Shown here: in pieces, positions 29,376 through 38,581 of the stretch
How the letters are laid out: each line of letters begins with the position of its first letter
Position numbering within the stretch: position 1 is the first letter of the stretch
Origin: a bacterium
GTDB lineage: Bacteria; Desulfobacterota; Binatia; HRBIN30; CADEER01
Length of the DNA: 55,298 bases
NCBI GenBank assembly: GCA_030430165.1
Contig: JAUIGL010000041.1
Span: 1-55,298 of the forward strand
Direction: 5' to 3'
The notes under the pieces: generated by a model
Told to the model about the DNA's origin: nothing
The model's input: only the letters and a program-made list of their open reading frames with translations
Database searches by the model: none
Made by a program: the position numbers and the translations under genes

Positions 29376-31055
29376 CTATCCTTCAGCGGGTGGACATGCG
29401 CCGAAGCAGAGGTCGAGTTGGGCGCCGGAGTGGCCACGGCGCTCCGAGCGTGCCTGCAACACCAGACTGTGCCGTCGATCGAGATTCTCCAGGATCAGCT
29501 CGAGCGCAACAGGGTCACCGAAGCGTTGCCCCACCGCCGCATAGTCGGCGTAGTAGGAGGCGATCAACCCGCGCAGAGATTCGTCGGCGATGGTAACTGC
29601 GAGGTCGCCTTTCTCGATATCAACATCGACGACGACGCTTGCCGACCTCTGCGACATCGGGTTGGCGGAGTTGCCCGGCGCGTAGCGGACAGGGTTCACC
29701 GGGCCGGCCGAGATCTCGATCGGCAGTGTCGCACTCCTGCGCACCTCGCGGGTGAGCGGTAGAATCAGTCGCGCGCTCGACAGCGTCTCAGACGGGTCGC
29801 CGGCCGACGACTGGTAGGTCAGGCCCTCAAACCGCAGACCGACGACGCGTTTGCCGCGCCGCGTCAGCTTGAGTCCGGAACGGTTGAGGGAGATCTTCGA
29901 CGTGCCACGAGCTCGGATCCGTGCATCGCCATCGCTCTGGTCGGTCGGCAAGCGGTAACTAACTCGGGCATAGTCCCAGGCCCACTCGTAGAGGTACACA
30001 TTGTACTCGTCGCCCTCGGTCGCCCCGACGTAGCCGATACGACCCCCCTCTGCATTGAGGGCGGGATGCCAGGATGCGTTGTAGAGCGGCCCGTAGCCGT
30101 CTCCGGCAGGCGCCTCGAACGACAGACGAGAGGGCGACCACGCGGCCGGCTCTGCGGCTAAGCTGAACTGCAGTGCCGTATGGAGCCCTCCGTTTCCCCA
30201 CACCTGGGTGGTCACGGCTACCCTCTGGCCGAGGTACGGACAACGCTGAACCGAAAAGCTGCCGGTGTTCAAGCTGACGAAGGCCAGACGCTCTTCGAGG
30301 TCGCGGCGATCGTTGCTCCAACCGTCGCGGGTCAACCATTCGTAGGCATCGAGGTCGAACATGTGCTCCTTGCGAACACGCATCGCGAATGTTCCGGCGA
30401 AGAAGTACTCGACGTGCCTGGGCAGGAAGTAGAGGTAACCACCATCCTCGTATGGATTCTGGGGCCGGAAGAACGGTGCATCCTCAGCGGAGACGTAGAA
30501 CTCGGTTCGATCAAACGGAACGACGCCGTCGCGCATCTCGGCGATCCCTCGCCCAAGAGGTGTACAAACGCCGAGCTGTGGTCCACAGAGCACCGCCGTG
30601 TAGTAGGCGTAGAGAGTTTCCCCATTGGACCAGGCGCCAGTGAACCACACTGTCGACTCACCGGGTTCTTTTCGGATCAGGGCGATCGCGTCGCCTTCCT
30701 CATCGACGAAGTATTCGAGGTCTAGCCCGTCCGATGGATCGGAGTCACGCACCACCGCCCCCGTGTTCGGGCGGTCGGGAAACGGATCCGCTGGTGCGAT
30801 CTCAGTATCGCCAAAAAAAATGTACACCTCGTCTCGGTGTTCGACCCAAACGGGAGAGTCCTGACCGTCGATATTTCCCTGCGTGCCCGGGTTGCCGGTC
30901 AGACGGCCGATCCGGCGAACGAAGGCTTCCGTTTCGATGGGCTCCGCCCGCGCGAGCGAACCAAGCACTCCGGCAGCAATCGCAAGGCAAGCGATCAGAG
31001 TCTGGAAGAATGCCGACACGTGCCGGCCGTCGTCGGTTGTTGACCTCGGTGTCAT
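29376..31055 (-). CDS. Secreted DUF4185-like protein
   Basis: A 559-residue product. The ATG at 31055 has GGAGG six bases upstream, followed by a signal peptide ending near SLARA. The N-terminal two thirds resemble DUF4185 beta-propeller proteins: GNIDGQDSPVWVEHRDEVYIFFGDTE, RPNTGAVVRDSDPSDGLDLEYF, STVWFTGAWSNGETLYAYYT and a late WAWDYARVSYR. These proteins look like glycosidase-related propellers, but their activity is unknown to me. The C-terminal third, from about residue 395, is a separate domain (TSKISLNRSGLKLTRRGKR ... LRGLIASYYADYAAVGQRFGDP). It seems to stand alone, with palindromes upstream and the RAYT element downstream. Confidence 0.68.
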   Translation of the reverse strand: MTPRSTTDDGRHVSAFFQTLIACLAIAAGVLGSLARAEPIETEAFVRRIGRLTGNPGTQGNIDGQDSPVWVEHRDEVYIFFGDTEIAPADPFPDRPNTGAVVRDSDPSDGLDLEYFVDEEGDAIALIRKEPGESTVWFTGAWSNGETLYAYYTAVLCGPQLGVCTPLGRGIAEMRDGVVPFDRTEFYVSAEDAPFFRPQNPYEDGGYLYFLPRHVEYFFAGTFAMRVRKEHMFDLDAYEWLTRDGWSNDRRDLEERLAFVSLNTGSFSVQRCPYLGQRVAVTTQVWGNGGLHTALQFSLAAEPAAWSPSRLSFEAPAGDGYGPLYNASWHPALNAEGGRIGYVGATEGDEYNVYLYEWAWDYARVSYRLPTDQSDGDARIRARGTSKISLNRSGLKLTRRGKRVVGLRFEGLTYQSSAGDPSETLSSARLILPLTREVRRSATLPIEISAGPVNPVRYAPGNSANPMSQRSASVVVDVDIEKGDLAVTIADESLRGLIASYYADYAAVGQRFGDPVALELILENLDRRHSLVLQARSERRGHSGAQLDLCFGACPPAEG

Positions 31056-31391
31056 CTCGCTCCTCCATCGGTGGAGGCTCGATGAGCTCCACGCTGGCAA
31101 CGGCTTCGGCAGGGCCTAGATGCGCGCCCTGCCGCACCCGACACGGCGCAGGTGGCGTGCCACCCCGGATGAGCGAGGCACGAGCCTTGCGGAATCGAGA
31201 CGCCTGTCCGCTCGAGTAGACAGTGCGCGGCCGGCCGTAAATCCCCGTAGTGGAGACGACCAACGGGGCATAGCCGGTTCGCGACTACGGGAAACCGACG
31301 GACGGACAGCAGCGGAATCGCGCAAGGAGATCGCCTCGCTGCGGGTCTCCGCAGCGATCAAGGTCACTCTGCGGCCATGTCCGCCGTCCAC

Positions 31392-31421
31392 CCCGCGTGT
31401 CCAATAAATTGGACACGCGGG
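31392..31421. repeat. Perfect 30-base palindrome
   Basis: CCCGCGTGTCCAAT and ATTGGACACGCGGG are perfect inverted arms around a two-base centre (AA). No U-tract follows on either strand. Operator, or relic of a mobile element. Confidence 0.8.
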
Positions 31422-31437
31422 CGTCCGCGAGTCTGGT

Positions 31438-31462
31438 ATTGACGTCGCCCAGCGACGTCAAT
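31438..31462. repeat. Perfect hairpin ATTGACGTCGC / GCGACGTCAAT
   Basis: Eleven-base perfect arms around CCA, starting 17 bases after the previous palindrome. The arms contain GACGTC. Confidence 0.8.
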
Positions 31463-31610
31463 ACGCGGAGATCGCGGCACAGCTCGCGAACCGCGCGGGA
31501 AAGCGCAGTCGCCATTGACCCACATCGAGTCACCATTCATGCGGCTACGTCCGGTCATCGCGAAGTGTTGACACGCACTACCAGATGGGTGTCCCCTTCT
31601 GTTCCCGATC

Positions 31611-32738
31611 ATGTCCTCGTCTCCGAACCTCCCACTCGCCCAACGTCCGCATCCTGGACGCCGACTCTGCACGATTCTCGGGTGTAGCTACCCGATCCTA
31701 CTGGCGGGCATGGGCGGTGTTGCTCGCTCTGAGCTCGCCGCAGCAGTCGCGATGGCGGGGGGCTACGGGAGCCTCGGCATGGTGCGGGAACCGCCCGATC
31801 TCATCGCCGCGGAGATCGACGCGGTTCGCGCTCACACAGATCGGAATTTCAGCGTCAACGTGATTCCGGCGGCTACCGACCGCAAACTGCTCGAAGAGCA
31901 GCTCGCCGTGTGCTTCGACAAACAGGTCCACGCCGTGTCGCTGTTCTGGGATGTCGATCGGGAGGTCGTCGAACTGGTGAAATCACGCGGTTTGCTGGTG
32001 CTTCACCAAGTGGGCTCCGTCGAGCAAGCTGAGAAGGCCGCGGATGCCGGGGCGGACGTAATCGTCGCCCAGGGGTTCGAAGCGGGGGGACACGTGCACG
32101 GCAACACCACCTCCCTCGCCCTGCTTCCACGAGTCGCAAATGCCGTGGATGTGCCGGTCGTCGCTTCCGGCGGATTTGCAACCGGCGAGTCATTGGTCGC
32201 CGCCTGGGCACTCGGCGCATCCGGGATTCAGTGCGGCACCGCGCTCCTCGCCACCAAGGAATCCTTCGCGCACGACTACCACAAGGAGCGCGTAGTCGAG
32301 GCACGCGAAGAGGATACGGTTCACACCGAGATTTTCGGCGTCAACTGGCCGCCACATTCCCCGGTTCGCGTCCTCGAGAACAGCGTCACCCGCGCCGAGA
32401 CGGACCCGACACCCGAGACTAGGGGGTTGCTCGAAGCGGAAGCGATCGCGACCGACGCCGGCCGGCCAATCCTGCGCACGAGCACCGACTCGCCCCTGCG
32501 CACCACGAGCGGCGACCTCGAAGCACTGGCTCTCTTTGCCGGCCAATGCGCCGGTCAGATCGAAGACCTGCCGAGCGTGGCGCAGCGGATCGAGACAATC
32601 GTTGCCGAGGCCGAGCGTACGCTACGAATGCTGCGAATGGAGGAAGACGTCGCGCCCGAGCAGGCGCCCCAGCCAACCACCGGCGGCTTCGCATCGCCCC
32701 CTTGCTACCTACACGAGCTCGACGACGCCGACGAATGA
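31611..32738 (+). CDS. Nitronate monooxygenase family flavoprotein
   Basis: A 375-residue FMN-dependent TIM-barrel enzyme of the nitronate monooxygenase (2-nitropropane dioxygenase) family, which oxidises alkyl nitronates with oxygen. Marks are YPILLAGMGGVARSELAAAVAMAGGYGSLG, NVIPAATDRKLLEEQL, GADVIVAQGFEAGGHVHG with the catalytic-type histidine, VPVVASGGFATG and GIQCGTALLATKES. An extended Pro-rich C-terminus follows a last helix. The ATG at 31611 fits the family N-terminus, though no strong ribosome site is seen. A CHAD-domain gene follows 81 bases downstream. Confidence 0.88.
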   Translation: MSSSPNLPLAQRPHPGRRLCTILGCSYPILLAGMGGVARSELAAAVAMAGGYGSLGMVREPPDLIAAEIDAVRAHTDRNFSVNVIPAATDRKLLEEQLAVCFDKQVHAVSLFWDVDREVVELVKSRGLLVLHQVGSVEQAEKAADAGADVIVAQGFEAGGHVHGNTTSLALLPRVANAVDVPVVASGGFATGESLVAAWALGASGIQCGTALLATKESFAHDYHKERVVEAREEDTVHTEIFGVNWPPHSPVRVLENSVTRAETDPTPETRGLLEAEAIATDAGRPILRTSTDSPLRTTSGDLEALALFAGQCAGQIEDLPSVAQRIETIVAEAERTLRMLRMEEDVAPEQAPQPTTGGFASPPCYLHELDDADE

Positions 32739-32819
32739 CCGGCTCGAACCGGAGTGTTCGCCGCTAGCCCCGACCGGCGGTCCGTTTGCCACGCCGCTCA
32801 CAGGCCCCATCGACTCGTA

Positions 32820-33725
32820 ATGCCGTATCGCATCGAAAGGCGAAAGCAGCTCGCGCAGGAGATCCGGCGCATTGCCGAGGAACAAATCGACCGAGCGATC
32901 GCGGAGGTCGACGACACGACACTCGACGCCGACGAAACCGTCCATCAGGTTCGCAAGCGCTGCAAGAAGCTGCGCGCTCTGTTGCGGCTCGTGCGGCTGC
33001 CTCTCGACGATGAAGACACCTTCCGGAAAGAAAACAGTTGGTTTCGCGATGCGGCGTCCGATCTATCGGGGATGAGGGATGCGGAGGTGCAGATCGCGAC
33101 ATGCGATGCGCTGATGGCCCACCCAGGGGATCGGGCGGATCACAGGATCTTTTTCGAGAGCATTCGAAGACAGCTCGCACAGCGGCGCGATGCGGTCGCA
33201 GGAAGTGCAACGAGCCCCGCAGAACGCCTGGTGGCGTTTCGCGCCAGGATGGAGGAAGCCCGCGCACGCGTCGCGGCTTGGGCCGAGCGGACCGATGATT
33301 CGGACGCGCTGCTGCGAAGTGTCGAGGCGACGTACCGGCGCGGGCGCAAGACGATGCTGGCGGCTCGCCGGGACGCCTCGGCCGAACGGTTTCACGAGTG
33401 GCGAAAACGCACCAAGGACCACTGGTATCACTGCAGCCTCCTGGTCGAGCTGTGGCCGCCGGTGATGCCAGCCCGCCGCCGGGAAGTTTCTCGCCTGGCG
33501 GAGCTTCTCGGTGATGGTCACGACTTGAGCGTGCTCGGCGAGACGTTGACTGGGGAAGCAAAGTCGTTCGGCGGCCGCCGGACCCTCGAGCCGATTCTCG
33601 AGCAAATCGAACAGCGACGAGAAGAGTTGCGAGAGAAAGCATGGCCGCTGGGGACCAGGGTCTTTGCGGAAAAGCCGAAGGACCTCGGGTACCGCCTCCG
33701 GCGCTACTGGAAGGAATGGGAGTAG
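32820..33725 (+). CDS. CHAD domain protein
   Basis: A 301-residue helical protein covering one complete CHAD domain. The conserved histidine helices are visible as ETVHQVRKRCKKLRALLRLVR near residue 40 and FHEWRKRTKDHWYHCSLL near residue 195. CHAD domains bind inorganic polyphosphate through these His and Arg/Lys surfaces and often sit near polyphosphate granules. The ATG at 32820 begins MPYRIERRKQLAQEIRR, the usual CHAD opening. The gene ends 13 bases before a foldback repeat. Confidence 0.92.
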   Translation: MPYRIERRKQLAQEIRRIAEEQIDRAIAEVDDTTLDADETVHQVRKRCKKLRALLRLVRLPLDDEDTFRKENSWFRDAASDLSGMRDAEVQIATCDALMAHPGDRADHRIFFESIRRQLAQRRDAVAGSATSPAERLVAFRARMEEARARVAAWAERTDDSDALLRSVEATYRRGRKTMLAARRDASAERFHEWRKRTKDHWYHCSLLVELWPPVMPARRREVSRLAELLGDGHDLSVLGETLTGEAKSFGGRRTLEPILEQIEQRREELREKAWPLGTRVFAEKPKDLGYRLRRYWKEWE

Positions 33726-33738
33726 CCTCGACCCGGGA

Positions 33739-33929
33739 CTAGCCTCGAAGAAAACATAATTCACGAGCGGAAACGCGTCAGGGCCAGATGTGGCCAAGCG
33801 CAGATCGTTCGAAGGGAGCGTAGTTCATCCTACGTGAGGATTCGGACGATCGAGCACGGCCGCAGATGGCGCGGCCTGGCGCGAGCCGCAGGCACTTTGC
33901 GCCGTGAATTGTTTGTTCTTTGAGGCTAG
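33739..33929. mobile_element. Foldback MITE-like element
   Basis: A 191-base element bounded by 27-base terminal inverted repeats (33739-33765 and 33903-33929) that match at 23 positions. Inside are nested inverted repeats: GATCGTTCGAA (33803-33813) with TTCGGACGATC (33841-33851), and CGTAG/CTACG around the centre (33819-33834). The whole element could fold into one long imperfect hairpin. It has no coding capacity. It lies between convergent genes, and its right end contains the stop codon of the GT90-like gene (CTA at 33926-33928). No clear target-site duplication is seen. Confidence 0.7.
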
Positions 33930-35053
33930 CTCCCCTCGACGGTAACGATTGGCGCCGACCATCGCTTCTTCGGTCTCGATTCGCGGGGGCGGTCGCCCAC
34001 TTCGAAGCGAACGAGCCCGAGCTCCTCGGCGAGTTGCCGATGGGCCACTCCCGCTTGGCGTTCGGCCAGCGCGTCGAGGATTCGATTGCTGAGCGCCAGA
34101 CTCGGCTCTCGAGACAGATAACGCTCATAGAAGCGGCACCCCTCCAGTCCGATCGCACACACTTCGGCGGGATGGTCGCGAGCCCACTCGAGCCGGGTCG
34201 TCAGATCGGCGAGCGAGGCTTGCAGCGGCACGTAGTGCTCCCACGGTTTCAGCAGCGCAGAGAAATGCTGAAGGAAGCGACTCTCTTGCAGCAACACGGT
34301 CTGCCCCTGCCGCAGGTGCTCGCCAACGCGAAAAGCCGGGCCGATCCCGTCGACGACGACAACGGTCTGGTAGGCCGAGTAGTAGCGCTGCGCCGGGATG
34401 ACATCGAACTCCTTCCATCTCGTCTCGCGGGCTAGCGTTTCCTCCAACCAGTGGGGCTGCCGAACCGCGCTCGGCTTCAACCCGCTCAAGCGAGCGTCGA
34501 GCAGGTCCGGCCGTTGCGTGCTGACGTCGACCAGGTGCAATCGTGCGTCGCGGCGCATGAAGTCGATCCGCTCGCGTATCGTCGAGACTCCCGCCGGGAA
34601 TAGCGCAAACTGCCCCGTTCCACGCCATACGGCACGTCGCTCACGGTGACGCTGCGCCTCGTGAATCGCCTCGATCGGCGGGTCGTTTCGGCTGTCGAGC
34701 AGCCTCTCGACGTGCTCCCAATCGAACCAGAGAGGCGATGGCGACGAGGCAACCCGGCTGGCAACGAAGGCGAAGCTCGTCTCCTCGCGAGCTCGGCAGA
34801 CATCCCCGAAAGCGAAAGCCAACGCCACGTCCGCATGCTCCCGAGCTGCGGAGACTCGAAGCTCGCGCAAGTAGTGAGCCCAGGGGTTGCCTTTGGCAGA
34901 AGCCGGCCAATTCTTGGGGGGAATGAACAGTTGGCCGCCGCTCAGCACGACCGGATACGGTCCGAGCACCGTGCGCGGATGCGTCCAGTCGAAACGAGAA
35001 AAACAAGAGTAGTCGGCATCGAACAGATGCCGCCATGGATCGCCAAAGGCCAT
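33926..35053 (-). CDS. GT90 (CAP10-like) glycosyltransferase family protein
   Basis: A 375-residue protein without signal peptide. It follows the CAP10/GT90 pattern: FDWTHPRTVLGPYPV, AVWRGTGQFALFPAG near residue 143, LVDVSTQRPDLLDARL, a YSAYQTVVVVDGIGPAFRVGEHLRQGQTVLLQES block, KPWEHYVPLQASLADLTTRLEWARDHPAEVCAIGLEGCRFYERYL. Bacterial members are linked to LPS or capsule glycosylation; donor and acceptor are unknown. It lies 71 bases after a methyltransferase gene on the same strand. The stop codon falls inside a MITE-like repeat, so the native C-terminus may have been longer or shifted. Confidence 0.72.
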   Translation of the reverse strand: MAFGDPWRHLFDADYSCFSRFDWTHPRTVLGPYPVVLSGGQLFIPPKNWPASAKGNPWAHYLRELRVSAAREHADVALAFAFGDVCRAREETSFAFVASRVASSPSPLWFDWEHVERLLDSRNDPPIEAIHEAQRHRERRAVWRGTGQFALFPAGVSTIRERIDFMRRDARLHLVDVSTQRPDLLDARLSGLKPSAVRQPHWLEETLARETRWKEFDVIPAQRYYSAYQTVVVVDGIGPAFRVGEHLRQGQTVLLQESRFLQHFSALLKPWEHYVPLQASLADLTTRLEWARDHPAEVCAIGLEGCRFYERYLSREPSLALSNRILDALAERQAGVAHRQLAEELGLVRFEVGDRPRESRPKKRWSAPIVTVEGS

Positions 35054-35124
35054 TCACGAAATATGAGACGACCGCGGAGCCAGGTCCAGGCGAGCCGCCA
35101 CAGCCGGATATTGCGCAACCCGAC

Positions 35125-35943
35125 TCACGCCCAGTTCGCCGCAACGATCAACCGAAGTCCGGCATCGTACTCCGCGAGCTCGCGAAGGTGACCGTATCGT
35201 CGGTCCCACGTGCCGTCGGCGAGATCGCGCTCGACATCCGAAACGACTCGGTCGACGACGGCCTGCGATTGGCGGGCGAAGCCCGACGTCGCCCGCCGGG
35301 CAGCGGGATCGAGGACACGCTCGGGGTGGGCCCAGAACGACCCTAGGCTCCAATCGGGCGTGTCACGCGGGATCGGCAGCACCTCGATGGTGGCGCCGCC
35401 CAGCCACGTCGCAATCGTTTCCGGCGGCGGAAAGATACGCCGGTCGAGCTCGGCGACCTCGGTCAGGTAGTCCCGCATCAGCCACATCTCGCCGCTCACC
35501 TCGGCATCGTAGGTGACGATCACCACCGGGCCGCTGGCAACACGACGCAGCTCTCGCACCCCCGCCTCGCGGCCGTCGTCCCAATGATGCAACGAAATCA
35601 CCGACATCGCGCCATCGACGGCGTCGTCGCGCAGCGGCAACGCGTTCGCGAGAGCGCGAACTGCCGGCGCGCGATTGGTAGCGCGCTGGGCGATCATCAC
35701 CTCGCTCGGCTCGACGGCAACGACGTGAAGGTCCGCCGGCTCGTATGATCCGGTGCCGGCACCAACGTTGACCACCGTCCGGACGTCACCGAGCAACTCG
35801 CGGATGCGCCGCGACATCGCCGGATCCTCGCGACGCGTGCTCGCGTACCCCCGCCCGATGCGGTCGTAACGCGGCTGCCCCACCGAATCACTCAACCCGC
35901 AGCGCGACTCGAACCATCGCGCACCATACCTGCCGTCATGCAT
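35125..35943 (-). CDS. Class I SAM-dependent methyltransferase
   Basis: A 272-residue protein of the Methyltransf_11 type. Motif I is VVNVGAGTGSYEP, followed by VVAVEPSEVMIAQR, then ALPLRDDAVDGAMSVISLHHWDD and a core ending VVIVTYD. The ATG at 35943 follows GAGGGGGG; the open frame extends eight codons further without a better site. The substrate cannot be read from the sequence. It precedes a GT90-like gene on the same strand, which hints at a shared glycan target, but this is weak. Confidence 0.85.
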   Translation of the reverse strand: MHDGRYGARWFESRCGLSDSVGQPRYDRIGRGYASTRREDPAMSRRIRELLGDVRTVVNVGAGTGSYEPADLHVVAVEPSEVMIAQRATNRAPAVRALANALPLRDDAVDGAMSVISLHHWDDGREAGVRELRRVASGPVVIVTYDAEVSGEMWLMRDYLTEVAELDRRIFPPPETIATWLGGATIEVLPIPRDTPDWSLGSFWAHPERVLDPAARRATSGFARQSQAVVDRVVSDVERDLADGTWDRRYGHLRELAEYDAGLRLIVAANWA

Positions 35944-36151
35944 CGCCCCCCTCGTTGGCTGTCTCACGAATCATCGAGCGTTCGAATCATAGAGCGTGCT
36001 CGCGCCGCGTTGACAACTTGCGCAGCAGCCCCGCCCGCACCAGCACCGGCGTGGCGCCATCGGTGCGAACACACACGCCGCGCAAGCACACCACTTCCGG
36101 CTCGAGAGCCCAGGCCCAGCATCCGGTTCGGTGAAAAAGCCCCGCACCCTC

Positions 36152-36168
36152 GTGGGTAAAAATCCCAC
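36152..36168. repeat. Small hairpin upstream of the dioxygenase gene
   Basis: GTGGG and CCCAC around TAAAAAT, 39 bases before the ATG at 36207. It could be an operator or leader structure; weak evidence. Confidence 0.3.
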
Positions 36169-36206
36169 ACATTGATTTTATCGCGGATCCCGGCAAGAGT
36201 GATTTG

Positions 36207-37250
36207 ATGAATAGACGCCAGGTTCTGCGGGCGCTCGTCGCCGCTGGGCTTTCACCAGCGGCATCCCGTCTGGCTTACGCGATCGGGACGACCAACGGGA
36301 TCTCCCCCGCTGCCTGGGCCACCGGCGGCACGGCATCGATGACCGGCAAGGCCTCCTACCCCGATCCGTTCAGCGGCGGGGTCGGCGACTGCGCACTGGT
36401 CAGCACCACCACCGCCGGGCCGTGCACTACCACCAGCGACCTGCTCCGCGAGGATGTCTCGGAAGGCTGGACGGGCCTGCCTCTGCGCCTGGCACTACGC
36501 ATCGTCGACTCGTCCTGCGCCCCCCTCCCGGGCGCAACGGTCAAGATCTGGCACACCAACATCGAAGGCAGCTACTCCGGCCAGACCCCGGCAAACGGCT
36601 TCTGCCTGCTGAACCAGGCGCATGCAACGTCGGATTTCTTCCGTGGCGTTCAAACAACCGACGACGACGGAATCGTGTACTTCGACACCTGCTTTCCCGG
36701 CTGGTATCCGGGGCGAGCGATTCACATCCACTTCCAGGTGAAAGACGACTCGCAGTCCTACCGCATATCACAGCTGTTCTTTGCCGAGGACGTCACAGAG
36801 GACATCTTCGACACCCACAGCGAGTACCTCCCCTTCGGCCAACCGGACACCGTATTCGCCAATGATGGCATCATCGCCGGAATTCCCGCGGCGCAACGGG
36901 AGCGGCTCCTGCTCGACGTCGCGCAGATGAGCGACGGCGCGATGCTGGCCTCCAAGACGGTCGCCGTCGTCAACACTGCGCCGAACGCCACCGCGACCCC
37001 GACCGAAACCCCGAACGCACCCGAACCCACCCCAACCGCCACCCTGTCCGGACCGTTGCCCTGCGTCGGAGACTGCAACGAAGACGAGAACATCTCCGTC
37101 GACGAGCTGGTTCGCGGCGTCAACATCGCACTCGGCCGTGCAGACCTGGGCAGCTGCAGCGGCTTCGACAGCAACACCGACGGGAACGTCCAAATTTCCG
37201 AGCTCCTGCAAGCCGTCAACGCCGCCCTGCGAGGCTGCACCGGAAGCTGA
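36207..37250 (+). CDS. Exported intradiol dioxygenase-like protein with C-terminal EF-hand/dockerin-like module
   Basis: A 347-residue product. The N-terminus [20 protein letters not shown] has a twin-arginine pair before a hydrophobic stretch, so Tat export is likely. The core resembles the beta subunit of protocatechuate 3,4-dioxygenase-type ring-cleaving enzymes: [36 protein letters not shown], then [31 protein letters not shown]. The tyrosines and HIH give the usual two-Tyr, two-His iron(III) ligands. A Pro/Thr-rich linker (residues about 260-285) leads to a Ca-binding-like module: [25 protein letters not shown]...[21 protein letters not shown]. Substrate unknown; external catechol-like aromatics are an inference. 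Confidence 0.82.
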   Translation: MNRRQVLRALVAAGLSPAASRLAYAIGTTNGISPAAWATGGTASMTGKASYPDPFSGGVGDCALVSTTTAGPCTTTSDLLREDVSEGWTGLPLRLALRIVDSSCAPLPGATVKIWHTNIEGSYSGQTPANGFCLLNQAHATSDFFRGVQTTDDDGIVYFDTCFPGWYPGRAIHIHFQVKDDSQSYRISQLFFAEDVTEDIFDTHSEYLPFGQPDTVFANDGIIAGIPAAQRERLLLDVAQMSDGAMLASKTVAVVNTAPNATATPTETPNAPEPTPTATLSGPLPCVGDCNEDENISVDELVRGVNIALGRADLGSCSGFDSNTDGNVQISELLQAVNAALRGCTGS

Positions 37251-37307
37251 TAGCAGCGCCAGCTTCTCACTGGCGATCGACAACGCTGCCGGCGCGCCCC
37301 CAAGCGC

Positions 37308-37628
37308 TCAGTCGATCTTACCCGAGACTCGATCGAGCCCGTACCGCTCGCGTAGGACGTTCAACCCCTGCAACACCGCAATCCGCAAGACTTGCGACCT
37401 GGAGACTCGGCCCATTGCCGCGATCTCCAGATCCTGGGCTACCAGCGGAAGCAGTTCCTCGATCCCTTCCAAGAGTTTCTCAGGAAGGCGCAGGGTCACG
37501 GGGTGTTCCTTGAGCGAACCCAGCGCACGCTCGCCAACTGCCGCGCAGCTGGAACTACCCTTCGGCGGTTTGCGGTCGGAGTGCTTCTTGTCGTTGTCGG
37601 TCATGATCACAGTCGATTCAGCGTTCAT
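37308..37628 (-). CDS. Ribbon-helix-helix DNA-binding protein
   Basis: A 106-residue product. The ATG at 37628 has GAGGG eight bases upstream; a later ATG at 37604 is possible. The C-terminal half is CopG/Arc-like: a strand HPVTLRLPEKLLEGIEELLP followed by GRVSRSQVLRIAVLQGLNVLRERYG. The N-terminal half is polar and probably disordered. Such proteins are often autoregulators or antitoxins, but no toxin gene is adjacent. A palindrome AGGGAAATCCCCT about 85 bases upstream (37711-37723) is a candidate operator. Confidence 0.7.
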   Translation of the reverse strand: MNAESTVIMTDNDKKHSDRKPPKGSSSCAAVGERALGSLKEHPVTLRLPEKLLEGIEELLPLVAQDLEIAAMGRVSRSQVLRIAVLQGLNVLRERYGLDRVSGKID

Positions 37629-38581
37629 CGCGGAAGCCCTCTCACCCAGCGGGCGGCTCTCGATCTCCGGGCACTGTTCAGCGAAGCAAATCAATTCAAG
37701 TCGTGCAATGAGGGAAATCCCCTACCGCATAACATAGCCATCAGTCTGCCTTTGTCTCGGCTTCACACTTAGCTCGCATGGTTCACGAACTTCGCGCCGC
37801 CCCCGCGTGTAGCCGTTGTCGCAGTTGAGGTAGAGCGCATTCGCCAGGTCAGCGGCGCTTCGCCACAGTGTCATGCTCGATCGAGACCAGAGTCCTCGTG
37901 AACCCGCAAGGAAGCGGGTTTCGCGGAAACCTTCCGAAGTTCTCGAACGACCCCAGGTAGCACCTCGAGCAGAAACGCGCGTTCCGCCGACCGCGGCGCC
38001 AGCGAACTTCCGAAACGCGCATACGGGAGATCCGCAGTCTTGCCCGAATATCGACTCCGCGGCCCGAGAGCAGCGGCCCTTCGAAGAGTCGGCAACGGCG
38101 CCCGCGCGAGCGCAACCGAGGGCCTCCACAAACCTGTCACTCCGCATCCCCGCACGCACAACGGTAGTCGCATCGGAACCCATTCCGAATCGGTTCGTGC
38201 GCGGATCGTAGTCTACTTATCAGCTGACCCCGTAGAATCACTAACCAATTTGCGCTTATTCGCTATTGCACTACTAGTGCACGGACAAGTACAAGTCGGC
38301 TTCCATGGACAATCGAAAGCCAACCATCGCTTCGCCGACGCCCAAGCACAGCGCCAAAAACCTTTCATCGGGCGCGGCGAGGTCCCGGGCACTAGCGGGG
38401 CTGCCGCACGGCGGAACCATGGCTCGCCCGCCGCGACCGCCGTGAGAGGAGACGAGCTCCGCTGGGGCCGTCGAGGGGACGGCCTGCGCGAGGGGAGGAG
38501 ACGCGGCCACCGCCGAACCGAAACCGCGACCGCGTTCGTGTTCCGGCTTTTCGACTCGAAAATCACCTTCAGGAGGGGGAA
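37629..38581. other. Long intergenic region before the TSP3 gene
   Basis: About 950 bases with no convincing gene. Several short frames exist on both strands, but none has a ribosome site, a domain or neighbour-like codon use. A notable pocket is AT-rich (about 38210-38290), suggesting a promoter. It includes the perfect palindrome GCACTACTAGTGC at 38268-38280. Further on, CACGGCGG (38407-38414) pairs with CCGCCGTG (38437-38444). If the promoter is at the AT-rich pocket, the TSP3 gene has a leader of about 300 bases. Confidence 0.5.
38268..38280. promoter_or_regulatory. Palindrome in AT-rich pocket upstream of TSP3 gene
   Basis: GCACTA, one base, TAGTGC: a perfect dyad about 300 bases before the 38582 start, inside a locally AT-rich stretch. 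Candidate regulator site. Confidence 0.35.

Larger units (their letters stand above)
31056..31610. other. Intergenic region between divergent genes
   Basis: 555 bases with no convincing gene; the short frames here lack ribosome sites and recognisable domains. It contains two strong palindromes at 31392-31421 and 31438-31462 and a weak GGTGGC/GCCACC repeat at 31151-31164. It should hold the promoters of both flanking genes. Confidence 0.6.

Noticed and set aside
31120..31407. Short frames in the divergent intergenic region
   Set aside because: They cross the palindromes or stop near them and lack ribosome sites and domains.
37722..38183. 153-residue minus-strand frame
   Set aside because: No recognisable domain or start signal. 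A short stretch (LANALYLNCDNGYTRGRREV) looks protein-like, but it is not enough to call a gene or pseudogene.
38210..38581. Possible c-di-GMP riboswitch in the long leader of the TSP3 gene
   Set aside because: The conserved GEMM elements could not be found; only simple inverted repeats are visible.
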